From: Pseudonocardia oceani
GTDB taxonomy: Bacteria > Actinomycetota > Actinomycetes > Mycobacteriales > Pseudonocardiaceae
DNA: 64,000 bases
NCBI RefSeq assembly: GCF_019263585.2
Contig: NZ_JADQDF010000001.1
Coordinates: forward strand, 4,154,001-4,218,000
Direction of reading: 5' to 3'
Shown: one piece after another, positions 17,869-25,670 of the stretch
Numbering within the stretch: position 1 is the stretch's first letter
How the letters are laid out: each line of letters begins with the position of its first letter
Notes under the pieces: generated by a model
What the model was told of the DNA's origin: nothing
The model's database searches: none
What the model saw: only the letters and a program-made list of their open reading frames with translations
Made by a program: the position numbers and the translations under genes

Positions 17869-19065
17869 ATGGCCAGCAGCAAGGAGTGGTTCGAGACGGT
17901 GGCGGAGGCGCAGCGCCGCGCGAAGAAGCGGCTGCCGCGCTCGGTCTACCTCGCGCTGGTCGCGGGTTCGGAGCAGGGGATCACCCTCGACGACAACGTC
18001 AAGGCGTTCTCCGAGATCGGCTTCCGCCCGCACATCGCGAACCTGCCGCAGGAGCGGGAGCAGTCGACGACGGTGATGGGGCAGGACGTGTCCCTCCCGG
18101 TGCTGATCTCGCCCACGGGCGTGCAGGCCGTCACCCCCGACGGGGAGGTCGGCGTCGCCCGCGCGGCCAACCAGGTCGGCACCGCGATGGGTCTGAGCTC
18201 GTTCGCGAGCAAGCCCGTCGAGGACGTCGTCGCGGCCAACCCGAAGACGTTCTTCCAGATGTACTGGGTCGGCTCACGCGACCGGATCCTGCAGCGCGCC
18301 GAGCGCGCGCGGAAGGCCGGGGCGAAGGGCCTGATCGTCACCCTCGACTGGACCTTCGCCACCCGCCGCGACTGGGGCAGCCCGCCCATCCCGGAGAAGA
18401 TGGACCTCAAGGCGATCATGCAGTTCGCCCCCGAGGGCATCATGCGCCCGCGCTACGTGCTGGAGTGGGCCCGCAGCGGCGGCCTGCCCGACCTGACGAC
18501 GCCGAACCTGGCCGCCCCCGGCGAGGACGCGCCCACGTTCTTCGGCGCCTACGGCGAGTGGATGGGCACCCCGCTGCCCACGTGGGACGACATCGCGTGG
18601 CTGCGCAACGAGTGGGACGGCCCGTTCGCGGTGAAGGGGATCATGCACCCCGACGACGCCAGGCGCGCCGTCGACGCCGGGGCCACCGCGATCTCGGTGT
18701 CCAACCACGGCGGCAACAACCTCGACGGCACGCCCGCCTCGATCCGGGCGCTGCCCGACATCGTCAAGGCGGTCGGCGGCCAGACCGAGGTGCTGCTCGA
18801 CGGCGGCATCCGTCGCGGAGGCGACGTCGTCAAGGCGCTGGCGCTGGGCGCGAAGGCCGTGATGATCGGCCGCGCCTACCTGTGGGGCATGGCCGCCAAC
18901 GGGGAGGCCGGGGTCGTCAACGTCCTGTCGATCCTGCGCAGCGGCATCGACGAGGCGCTGCTCGGGCTGGGCAGGTCGAGCATCCACGACCTCACGCCCG
19001 ACGACCTGATCGTCCCGGAGGACTTCACCCGCGGCCACCGCGCCCGGGCGCTGGCCGCGCCCTGA
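17869..19065 (+). CDS. mftD: MftD-type FMN-dependent alpha-hydroxy-acid-oxidase-family enzyme
   Basis: A 398-residue TIM-barrel flavoenzyme. The N-terminus (SSKEWFETVAEAQRRAKKR) and the central SPTGVQAVTPDGEV and TFFQMYWVGSRDR segments are those of MftD. So is the active-site SNHGGNNLDGTPASIR, followed by LDGGIRRGGDVVKALALGA. MftD oxidatively deaminates the modified C-terminal Val-Tyr product of MftA to give redox-active pre-mycofactocin. ATG at 17869 is preferred over a GTG one codon earlier because GAAGGAG is well spaced. No other mft gene lies in the window, so either it is an orphan copy or it acts on another 2-hydroxyacid. Confidence 0.85.
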   Translation: MASSKEWFETVAEAQRRAKKRLPRSVYLALVAGSEQGITLDDNVKAFSEIGFRPHIANLPQEREQSTTVMGQDVSLPVLISPTGVQAVTPDGEVGVARAANQVGTAMGLSSFASKPVEDVVAANPKTFFQMYWVGSRDRILQRAERARKAGAKGLIVTLDWTFATRRDWGSPPIPEKMDLKAIMQFAPEGIMRPRYVLEWARSGGLPDLTTPNLAAPGEDAPTFFGAYGEWMGTPLPTWDDIAWLRNEWDGPFAVKGIMHPDDARRAVDAGATAISVSNHGGNNLDGTPASIRALPDIVKAVGGQTEVLLDGGIRRGGDVVKALALGAKAVMIGRAYLWGMAANGEAGVVNVLSILRSGIDEALLGLGRSSIHDLTPDDLIVPEDFTRGHRARALAAP

Positions 19066-19082
19066 CCTGCGCAGCACGGACG

Positions 19083-19106
19083 GGGCGCCCGGTGATCCGG
19101 GCGCCC
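19083..19106. terminator. Bidirectional hairpin between mftD and an LLM gene
   Basis: Perfect 10-base arms (GGGCGCCCGG at 19083-19092 and its complement at 19097-19106) with a TGAT loop lie between two convergent genes, 18 bases after the mftD stop. It suits a shared terminator. Confidence 0.7.
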
Positions 19107-19116
19107 GTCGCGCGTT

Positions 19117-20133
19117 CTACAGCGCCGGGATCACCGACGCCCCGTACGCCGCGACCGTCTCGTCGACCGCATCGTGCATGGCGTACACCGCGAACTGGTC
19201 GACGCCGAGCCCGCGCAGCTCCGCGAGCCGCTCGAGCTGCGCACCGGGCGGGCCCAGCAGGCAGAAGCGGTCGACGACCTCGTCGGGCACGAAGCTCGTC
19301 GAGGTGTTGCCGGCGCGGCCGTGGTGGCTGTAGTCGTAGCCGTCGCGGTCCTTGATGTAGCCGGTGAGCGCGGCCGGCACCGCCGCCGACTCCGCCCCGT
19401 AGCGCGTCACGAGGTCGGCCACGTGGTTGCCGACCATGCCGCCGAACCAGCGGCACTGGTCGCGCGCGTGCGCGACGTCGTCGCCGACGTAGGCCGGCGC
19501 GGCCACGCAGATCGTGATCGACGCCGGGTCGCGGCCCGCCGCCTCCGCCGCCGCGCGCACCGTCTTCACCGTCCACTCGACGAGGTAGGGGTCGGCGAGC
19601 TGGAGGATGAAGCCGTCGGCGACGCGGCCGACGAGGTCGAGCGCCTTGGGCCCGTAGCCCGCCATCCACACCGGCAGTTCCGGGACGCCCTCGGCGACCC
19701 ACGGGATCCGCACCTGCGTGCCGCCCATGTCGACCGCCCGGCCCGCGGCCAGCTCGCGGATGACGTGCATCGACTCCTCGAGCCGCGCCAGCGTCGTCGG
19801 CGGCCGCCCCTGCACGCGCACGGCGGAGTCGCCGCGCCCGATGCCGCAGATCGTCCGGTGCCCGAACTGCTCGTCGAGCGTGGCGTGCATCGAGGCCAGC
19901 ACGGTCCAGTCGCGCGTGGCCGGGTTCGTCACCATCGGCCCGACGACCAGGTGCGACGTGCGCTCCAGGATCCGCGGGTAGAGGACGTAGGGCTCCTGCC
20001 AGAGCACGTGCGAGTCGAACGTCCAGCCGTGGCTGAACCCGAGGCCCTCCGCGCGCACCATCCGGTCGACGACGGCCTGCGCGGGCGGGTCGGTCTGCAG
20101 GACCAGCCCGACGTCCATCCCCGTCGCGCTCAT
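19117..20133 (-). CDS. LLM-class flavin-dependent oxidoreductase (TIGR03842-like)
   Basis: A 338-residue luciferase-like TIM barrel with family landmarks GWTFDSHVLWQEPYVLY, GRGDSAVRVQGRPPTTL, PVWMAGYGPKAL and ADGFILQLADPY. LLM proteins use FMN or F420, and this subfamily is usually called F420-dependent. Its ATG overlaps the dihydropyrimidinase stop (ATGA), so it belongs to the pyrimidine operon. I infer a redox step on a uracil/thymine or hydantoin-type compound, for example dihydropyrimidine formation. RutA is another LLM protein acting on uracil, but sequence similarity is only at fold level. The specific reaction is not shown by the sequence. Confidence 0.85.
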   Translation of the reverse strand: MSATGMDVGLVLQTDPPAQAVVDRMVRAEGLGFSHGWTFDSHVLWQEPYVLYPRILERTSHLVVGPMVTNPATRDWTVLASMHATLDEQFGHRTICGIGRGDSAVRVQGRPPTTLARLEESMHVIRELAAGRAVDMGGTQVRIPWVAEGVPELPVWMAGYGPKALDLVGRVADGFILQLADPYLVEWTVKTVRAAAEAAGRDPASITICVAAPAYVGDDVAHARDQCRWFGGMVGNHVADLVTRYGAESAAVPAALTGYIKDRDGYDYSHHGRAGNTSTSFVPDEVVDRFCLLGPPGAQLERLAELRGLGVDQFAVYAMHDAVDETVAAYGASVIPAL

Positions 20134-21515
20134 CGGAGGTACTGGCAGGTGTCGCGGCGCAGGTACGCGCCGTCGCCGGGCCTGCCGTGGTACGCGCCCC
20201 CGTCGATCACGACGCGCCCGCGGGAGAGCACCGTGTCGACCTTCCCGGTGATCTCCTTGCCCTCGTAGGCGGAGTAGTCGACGGCCATGTGGTGCGTCGC
20301 GGACGAGAGGACCTGCTTCGCGGCCGGGTCGTAGAGGACGATGTCGGCGTCGGCCCCGGGCGCGATCGTGCCCTTGCGCGGATAGAGCCCGAACATGCGC
20401 GCGGGCGTGGCGCAGGCGATCTCGATCCAGCGCCGCCGCGAGATGTGGCCGTCGACGACGCCCTGGTGGAGCAGGTCCATCCGGTTCTCGACGCCCGGCA
20501 GACCGTTGGGGATCTTGGAGAAGTCGCCGATCCCCATCTCCTTCTGGCCGGTGAAGCAGAACGGACAGTGGTCGGTGGACACGACCGACAGATCGTCGGT
20601 GCGCAGCCCCCGCCACAGGTCGGCCTGGTGGTCCTTGGGGCGCAGCGGCGTCGAGCAGACGTACTTGGCGCCCTCGAAGCCCGGGCGCGCCAGGTCGTCG
20701 GTGGACAGGAACAGGTACTGCGGGCAGGTCTCGGCGAAGGCGTTGAAGCCCTCGTCGCGCGCCTTCGCGATCTCCGCGAGCGCCGAGCGGGCCGAGAGGT
20801 GCACGACGTAGAGCGGCGCGCCGGCGACCTGGGCCAGCTTGATCGCGCGGTGCGTCGCCTCGGTCTCCAGCAGCTCGCGGCGGACCTCGCCGTGCACCCG
20901 CGGGTCGGTCTCGCCGCGGGCCAGCGCCTGCTCCACGAGCACGTCGATGGCGATGCCGTTCTCGGCGTGCATCATCGTCAGCGCACCGGTCTCGGCGCCC
21001 TTCTGCATCGCGCGCAGGATCTTGCCGTCGTCGCTGTAGAAGACGCCGGGGTAGGCCATGAACAGCTTGAAGCTGGTGACGCCCTCGCCGACGAGCGCCT
21101 CCATCTCCTTGAGCGAGGAGTCGTTGACGTCGGCCAGGATCATGTGGAACGCGTAGTCGATCGCGCAGCGGCCCTCGGCCTTGGCGTGCCAGGCGTCGAG
21201 CCCCTCGCGCAGCGAGCCGCCGACCGACTGGATCGCGAAGTCGACGATCGTGGTCGTGCCACCCCAGGCCGCGGCGCGGGTGCCGGTCTCGAACGTGTCG
21301 GCCGCGTAGGTGCCGCCGAAGGGCATCTCCATGTGCGTGTGCGCGTCGACGCCCCCGGGGATGACGTACTTCCCGGTCGCGTCGAGGACGGTGTCGGCCG
21401 TCCAGGCCTGCCCGACGCCCAGCGCGACGACGGTGCCGTCCTCGACGAGGACGTCGACGGCCATCTCGTCCGACGCCGTGACGACGAGCCCGCCGGTGAT
21501 CAGGGTGCGGCTCAA
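20130..21515 (-). CDS. hydA: Dihydropyrimidinase / D-hydantoinase
   Basis: A 461-residue amidohydrolase. Metal ligands lie in VDAHTHMEMPFGG, the bridging carboxylated Lys in TSFKLFMAYPG, later ligands in MMHAENG and VVHLSARSA, and the final Asp in STDHCPF. It opens dihydrouracil or 5-substituted hydantoins to N-carbamoyl (ureido) acids. The TTG start at 21515 is chosen because AGGAGG lies seven bases before it; the upstream ATG would start inside a repeated hairpin. It is cotranscribed with the ureidopropionase and aminotransferase upstream and overlaps the LLM gene downstream. Confidence 0.93.
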   Translation of the reverse strand: MSRTLITGGLVVTASDEMAVDVLVEDGTVVALGVGQAWTADTVLDATGKYVIPGGVDAHTHMEMPFGGTYAADTFETGTRAAAWGGTTTIVDFAIQSVGGSLREGLDAWHAKAEGRCAIDYAFHMILADVNDSSLKEMEALVGEGVTSFKLFMAYPGVFYSDDGKILRAMQKGAETGALTMMHAENGIAIDVLVEQALARGETDPRVHGEVRRELLETEATHRAIKLAQVAGAPLYVVHLSARSALAEIAKARDEGFNAFAETCPQYLFLSTDDLARPGFEGAKYVCSTPLRPKDHQADLWRGLRTDDLSVVSTDHCPFCFTGQKEMGIGDFSKIPNGLPGVENRMDLLHQGVVDGHISRRRWIEIACATPARMFGLYPRKGTIAPGADADIVLYDPAAKQVLSSATHHMAVDYSAYEGKEITGKVDTVLSRGRVVIDGGAYHGRPGDGAYLRRDTCQYLR

Positions 21516-21535
21516 CGGGGTCCTCCTGCAGGGGT

Positions 21536-21594
21536 CGTGAGTGGATACCGGTGCTGGAGCACTGGTTGCCACTCACGGGCGGCGAAGCCGCTCA
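21536..21594. repeat. Junction hairpin element between aminotransferase and hydantoinase genes
   Basis: A 42-base imperfect palindrome (21536-21577; outer arms CGTGAGTGG/CCACTCACG, 17 of 20 positions pairing) is followed by GGGCGGCGAAGCCGCTCA. That last triplet is the aminotransferase stop codon on the minus strand. The same arrangement, hairpin plus GGGCGGCGGAGCCGCTCA plus stop codon, recurs at 53653-53711. A shortened version lies at 36538-36572. It looks like a dispersed intergenic repeat inserted exactly at gene ends. Confidence 0.75.
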
Positions 21595-22875
21595 TGAGGC
21601 CTCCTCGATCGCGGCGAGCAGGGCCGCCAGGCCCTGCGCCGCCTCCTCGGCCGTCAGGGTCAGCGGCGGGGCGATGCGCAGCACGTTGCCGTGCAGCCCG
21701 CCCTTGCCCACCAGCAGTCCGCGCCGCTTGCAGCCCTCCAGCACCGCGCCGGCGAGCTCCGGGGCGGGGTCGCCGGGCGTCCCCGTGCCGGGGCGGACCA
21801 GCTCGACGCCGAGCATCAGCCCCTTGCCGCGCACGTCGCCGACGATGGGCGAGCCGAGCGCGCGCAGGCCCTCGAACAGCGCCGGGCCCTGCGCGGCCGC
21901 GTTGGCCTGCAGGTCGTTCTCGAGCAGGTAGCGCAGGTTGGCCAGCGCGCCCGCCGACGTCAGCGGCGAGCCGCCGAACGTCGAGATGTGGTTGGCGCCC
22001 AGCGAGTCCATGATCGCGGCGGGTGCGATCACCCCGCCCATCGACAGCCCGTTGCCGATGCCCTTGGCGAACGTCACCAGGTCCGGTGTGCCGCCCGACG
22101 CCTGCCAGCCCCAGAAGTGCTCGCCGGTGCGGCCCCAGCCGGTCTGCACCTCGTCGGAGATCCAGAGGATGCCCTTCTCGCGCAGCACCTCGGCGAACGC
22201 GCCCAGCAGGCCGTCGGGGCCGGAGGTGAACCCGCCGACGCCCTGCACCGGTTCGGCGATGAACGCCGCGACGTCACCGCCCGCCTGGTCGAGCACCTCG
22301 CGCAGGTCGGCCACGCAGGCCGCGATGTACTCGCCGTCGGACAGCCCCGCGAACGGCGAGCGGTACTGCTGCCCGCCGTGCACGTAGTAGGTCTGGAACG
22401 GCGAGAGCGACGTCGGGCTCCACGACCGGTTGCCGGTGATCGCGATCGTGGAGAACGAGCGCCCGTGGTTGCTGTTGCGCAGCGCCAGGATCTGGTTGCT
22501 CCGCCGCAGCGACGACGCCAGCAGCAGCGCCGCGTCGTTGGCCTCGGTGCCGCTCGGGGTGAGGAACACCTTCGCGTCCGGGATCTCGGAGACGGCCGCG
22601 ATCTGCTCCGCCAGCTCCACCATCGGCCGGTTCAGGTACAGCGTGGAGCTGTGGACAATCTTCCCGGCCTGGTCGGCGACGGCCTTGGTCACCTCGGGCA
22701 GCGCGTGCGCCGTCATCGTGGTGAGGATGCCGCCGAAGAAGTCGAGGTAGCGGTTGCCGTCGGCGTCCCAGACGTGGCGGCCCTCGCCGCGCTCGAGCTC
22801 GATCGGCTCGTCGTAGTAGATCGCGAGCCACGACGGCAGCGCCGCCCGCGTCCGCTTCAGCAGCTCGGAGCTCAT
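21592..22875 (-). CDS. Class III PLP-dependent aminotransferase (probable beta-alanine/beta-aminoacid transaminase)
   Basis: A 427-residue fold-type I aminotransferase: YLDFFGGILTTMTAHALPEV near the start, SGTEANDAALLLA, the metal-independent Asp site in WISDEVQTGWGRTG, and the PLP lysine in TFAKGIGNGLSMGG. It resembles AGXT2/alanine-glyoxylate and beta-alanine aminotransferases. Its ATG overlaps the ureidopropionase stop (ATGA). In the operon it would remove the amino group of beta-alanine or 3-aminoisobutyrate made from uracil or thymine. The repeat at 21536-21594 supplies its stop codon. Confidence 0.9.
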   Translation of the reverse strand: MSSELLKRTRAALPSWLAIYYDEPIELERGEGRHVWDADGNRYLDFFGGILTTMTAHALPEVTKAVADQAGKIVHSSTLYLNRPMVELAEQIAAVSEIPDAKVFLTPSGTEANDAALLLASSLRRSNQILALRNSNHGRSFSTIAITGNRSWSPTSLSPFQTYYVHGGQQYRSPFAGLSDGEYIAACVADLREVLDQAGGDVAAFIAEPVQGVGGFTSGPDGLLGAFAEVLREKGILWISDEVQTGWGRTGEHFWGWQASGGTPDLVTFAKGIGNGLSMGGVIAPAAIMDSLGANHISTFGGSPLTSAGALANLRYLLENDLQANAAAQGPALFEGLRALGSPIVGDVRGKGLMLGVELVRPGTGTPGDPAPELAGAVLEGCKRRGLLVGKGGLHGNVLRIAPPLTLTAEEAAQGLAALLAAIEEAS

Positions 22876-23717
22876 GACTCGACCAGCGGGCCGTAGGCGT
22901 CGGGGCGGCGGTCCCGGTAGAACGCCCACTGCTGCCGCACCTCGTCGATCAGGCCGAGGTCGAGGTCGCGGACGACGAGCTCCTCGTCGTTGCCGGAGGC
23001 GACGTCGCCGACGAACCGACCGCGCGGGTCGACGAAGTAGCTGGTGCCGTAGAAGTCGTTGTCGCCGTACTCCTCGACGCCGACGCGGTTGATCGCGGCG
23101 ACGAAGTACTCGTTGGCGACGGCGGCCGCCGGCTGCTCCAGCTTCCACAGGTACGACGACAGGCCGCGGCTCGTGGCCGAGGGGTTGAACACGATCTGCG
23201 CCCCGGCCAGGCCCAGCGCGCGCCAGCCCTCGGGGAAGTGGCGGTCGTAGCAGATGTAGACGCCGATCCGGCCGACGGCGGTGTCGAAGATCGGCCACCC
23301 GAGGTTGCCCGGCCGGAAGTAGAACTTCTCCCAGAAGCCCTTGACCTGCGGGATGTGGTGCTTGCGGTACTTCCCGAGCACCGTGCCGTCGGCGTCGATC
23401 ACCGCGGCGGTGTTGTAGTAGTGGCCCGCGTCCTCGATCTCGAAGACCGGGACGACGAGCACCATCCCCGTCTCGCGGGCCAGCTCCTGCATCCGCACGA
23501 TCGTCGGCCCGTCGGGGACCGGTTCGGCCCAGCGGTAGTGCTCGGACTCCTGCACCTGGCAGAAGTACGGAGCGTTGAAGACCTCCTGGAAGCCCATCAC
23601 CTGCGCGCCCTGCTCGGCGGCGGTGCGCGCGTAGGACTCGTGCACCTCGATCATGGAGGCGGTGTCCCCGGTCCACTTCGCCTGCAGGATGGCGGCCCGG
23701 ACGATGCCGTCGGTCAT
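22872..23717 (-). CDS. Nitrilase-superfamily beta-ureidopropionase / N-carbamoyl-amino-acid amidase
   Basis: A 281-residue nitrilase-fold enzyme with the Glu-Lys-Cys triad visible: E45 in GFQEVF, K119 in KYRKHHIPQ, and C156 in VYICYDRHFPEGW. This matches the beta-ureidopropionase/N-carbamoyl-D-amino-acid amidohydrolase branch. It hydrolyses N-carbamoyl-beta-alanine to beta-alanine, CO2 and ammonia. First gene of the four-gene minus-strand operon, it overlaps the aminotransferase start by four bases. An 8+8 base palindrome (23808-23828) lies in its upstream region. Confidence 0.92.
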   Translation of the reverse strand: MTDGIVRAAILQAKWTGDTASMIEVHESYARTAAEQGAQVMGFQEVFNAPYFCQVQESEHYRWAEPVPDGPTIVRMQELARETGMVLVVPVFEIEDAGHYYNTAAVIDADGTVLGKYRKHHIPQVKGFWEKFYFRPGNLGWPIFDTAVGRIGVYICYDRHFPEGWRALGLAGAQIVFNPSATSRGLSSYLWKLEQPAAAVANEYFVAAINRVGVEEYGDNDFYGTSYFVDPRGRFVGDVASGNDEELVVRDLDLGLIDEVRQQWAFYRDRRPDAYGPLVES

Positions 23718-23807
23718 GTGTCACGTCCCTCGTACTCGGCAGCGGCCCACTGTCGGACCGTGGGGGCGGTCCGCGCAAGGGGGTGGTCACTCTGACCCGC
23801 CGCCGGT

Positions 23808-23828
23808 GCGCCCGACAAGATCGGGCGC
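23808..23828. promoter_or_regulatory. Palindrome in the divergent promoter region of the pyrimidine operon
   Basis: GCGCCCGA and its exact complement are separated by CAAGA between the divergent nitrilase (start 23717) and LLM (start 23895) genes. The short spacing suits a dimeric repressor operator. It may alternatively be a simple GC hairpin; no regulator gene is adjacent. Confidence 0.35.
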
Positions 23829-23894
23829 CGGGCCGTTACGCGTCGTTCACCGGCTGGTGTCGTCGCTGTACGTGGTCGACGGTAACGTTCCGTC

Positions 23895-24746
23895 ATGCGG
23901 CTCGGATACCTCACGCACGTCGCCGGGGCGGACCCCGCGCAGGCCTACCGCGACACCGTCGCACTGGCCGTCGCGGCGGAGGAGTCGGGCTTCTCCACGT
24001 TCTGGGTCGCCCAGCACCACGACGGCCACCTCGACGGGCTGCTGCCCTCGCCGCTCGTGCTGCTCGCCGCGATCGCGCAGGCGACGTCGACGATCCGGCT
24101 CGGCACCGCCGTCGTCACCGCGGCCTGCGAGGACCCGCGCCGGCTCGCCGAGGACGCCGCCGTGCTCGACGTCCTGTGCGGCGGGCGCCTGGAGCTCGGC
24201 GTCGGCGCCGGGGCGGACGAGGCCGCGTCGGAGGCGTTCGGCCGCGACCACGCCCGCCGCCACGCCGACTGCGCCGACGCGGTGCGGGCGCTGCGCGGGC
24301 ACCTCTCCCGCATCGTGCCCGCCGCCCCCGGTCTCGTTGGGCGGCTGTGGCAGGCCACCGGCACGGCCGACGGGATCGCCGACGCCGGGGCGCGGGGCCT
24401 CGGGCTGATCACCGGGCGCGCCGACGCCGCCCCGCACCTCGCCCGCTACTGGGCCCGCGCCGCGGGCGAGCCGCGCGTCGCGGCCGTCCGGGCCGTGGCG
24501 CCGGGGGAGCGGCCCGACGCGCTGCGGGAGCGCTGGCGAGCCGACCCGGTGCGCGAGTGGGCCACCGAGCTCGTCGTGCGGACCCAGCCCGCGGACGCGC
24601 CCGTCGCCACCCACCTCGCGACGGTCCGGGCGCTCGCCGCCGGGCGGGTCGACCCGGACCGCCCCACTCCCGTGGCTCCGCTGCTGCGGGTGCTGCAGGG
24701 CGGTTCCGCCGCCCGTCCCGGCCGCCTAGGCTTGATCGGATCGTGA
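23895..24746 (+). CDS. LLM-class flavin-dependent oxidoreductase
   Basis: A 283-residue luciferase-like protein: MRLGYLTHVAG, a barrel strand with FSTFWVAQHHDGHLDGLLPS, TSTIRLGTAVV, and the phosphate-binding GGRLELGVGAG. It is shorter than standard LLM enzymes (about 330-350) and lacks part of the C-terminal insertion region. The substrate and flavin (FMN versus F420) cannot be told. A Cys-rich 69-residue protein follows 26 bases downstream and may be its partner. It is divergent from the pyrimidine operon. Confidence 0.82.
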   Translation: MRLGYLTHVAGADPAQAYRDTVALAVAAEESGFSTFWVAQHHDGHLDGLLPSPLVLLAAIAQATSTIRLGTAVVTAACEDPRRLAEDAAVLDVLCGGRLELGVGAGADEAASEAFGRDHARRHADCADAVRALRGHLSRIVPAAPGLVGRLWQATGTADGIADAGARGLGLITGRADAAPHLARYWARAAGEPRVAAVRAVAPGERPDALRERWRADPVREWATELVVRTQPADAPVATHLATVRALAAGRVDPDRPTPVAPLLRVLQGGSAARPGRLGLIGS

Positions 24747-24772
24747 TCGTCCGACCACCGGGAGTGAGATCC

Positions 24773-24982
24773 ATGCGCCACATCGTCACGTTCTGCGGCC
24801 AGTGCAACTGCGGCTGCCCGGAGCTGTTCGTCGACGACGCCGCGGCGCCGGAACAGCGCATCGTGATCACCGACGACTTCGGCCAGCGCATCCGGATGAG
24901 CGTCGGGCAGCTCTCCGACCTCGTCGACGACGTGCGCCGGGGCGTCCTCGACGAGGTGCTGACGGCGGCCCGCCAGGCGTGA
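24773..24982 (+). CDS. Small Cys-rich protein with CxxCxCxC motif
   Basis: A 69-residue protein, MRHIVTFCGQCNCGCPELFV at its start, with four cysteines at residues 8, 11, 13 and 15 in a CxxCxCxC pattern. An acidic, helical remainder follows (IVITDDFGQRIRMSVGQLSD). A GGGAGTGAG ribosome site precedes the ATG. The cysteines could bind zinc or an Fe-S cluster, or serve as a redox or precursor motif. I do not recognise the family. The tight spacing after an LLM flavoenzyme gene suggests joint function, as a metal or electron-carrier partner or a peptide substrate. Confidence 0.75.
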   Translation: MRHIVTFCGQCNCGCPELFVDDAAAPEQRIVITDDFGQRIRMSVGQLSDLVDDVRRGVLDEVLTAARQA

Positions 24983-25001
24983 CCGGCCGGGCCGCGACGG
25001 A

Positions 25002-25508
25002 TCAGGGTGCCTCGGCCCGCCCGCCCTCGGGGGTGACGGCGAACCACTTCTCGCCCTTGCCGTTGCCGTCGGTGGCGCCGGGGGCGGAGTCGGCGGCGTA
25101 GCGGTAGACCGGCCAGCCGCCGATCGTGAGCTGCACGCCGCCGTCCTCGCGGGTGATCGTGCCGACGGCGGCCTGGTCGATGCCGTCGACCGTCAGCGGC
25201 GTGCCGGGCTCGGCCAGCACCGGCGGCCAGGTCGTGGCGCAGTCGCCGGCGCAGTTCGACGCCGGGGGCTGTGCGGTGTCGTCGTCGAAGCGGTAGAGCG
25301 TCCAGCCCAGCCCGTCGATGACGACGGTGCCCAGCTGCGCGGTGCTGTTCGCGGTGAGGACGGTGCCGGCGGGCGGCGCGAGGGTCTCGGGCGCGGCCAC
25401 CGGGGCGCTCGCGCCGTACCCGTCACCGCCACCGGACCCGCCGCAGGCCGTCAGGGCGATCGCGGTGATCGCGGTGGCGGCGGCGAGCGCCGGGGTGCTG
25501 CGGAACAT
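25002..25508 (-). CDS. Secreted-repeat (COG4315/Lipoprotein_15) lipoprotein
   Basis: A 168-residue lipoprotein. The signal peptide ends in the lipobox LTAC with Cys22. Two copies of the 'secreted repeat' unit follow, seen as GTVVIDGLGWTLYRFDDD and VQLTIGGWPVYRYAAD, each with the W-x-x-Y-x-[FY] pattern. A CAGDCATTWPPVL loop carries two cysteines. The family is widespread in actinobacteria and proteobacteria and has no established function. It is convergent with the Cys-rich gene. Confidence 0.87.
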   Translation of the reverse strand: MFRSTPALAAATAITAIALTACGGSGGGDGYGASAPVAAPETLAPPAGTVLTANSTAQLGTVVIDGLGWTLYRFDDDTAQPPASNCAGDCATTWPPVLAEPGTPLTVDGIDQAAVGTITREDGGVQLTIGGWPVYRYAADSAPGATDGNGKGEKWFAVTPEGGRAEAP

Positions 25509-25670
25509 GGGAGAACCTCCGTGGGGAGCGGATCGTCACCTCCCACACGGACGGCGGCGGCCCGCGGTTCATCCGGCGCCGCGGTTCAGCCCGGAGTCGG
25601 GGTCATCCCTGAGAGATCTACGACTTCCTCCCGATGTAACCGGGTGGCGCTGCGCGGCATCGTTCCTCCC

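Noticed and set aside
17869..19065. L-lactate dehydrogenase (lldD) as the name
   Set aside because: The SPTGVQAVTPDGEV, TFFQMYWVGSRDR and SNHGGNNLDGTP blocks fit MftD better. Lactate enzymes remain the fallback if no mycofactocin genes exist.
20130..21572. A 480-residue dihydropyrimidinase starting at 21572
   Set aside because: That start lies inside the junction hairpin and adds 19 residues without similarity. The TTG at 21515 has AGGAGG at the right distance.
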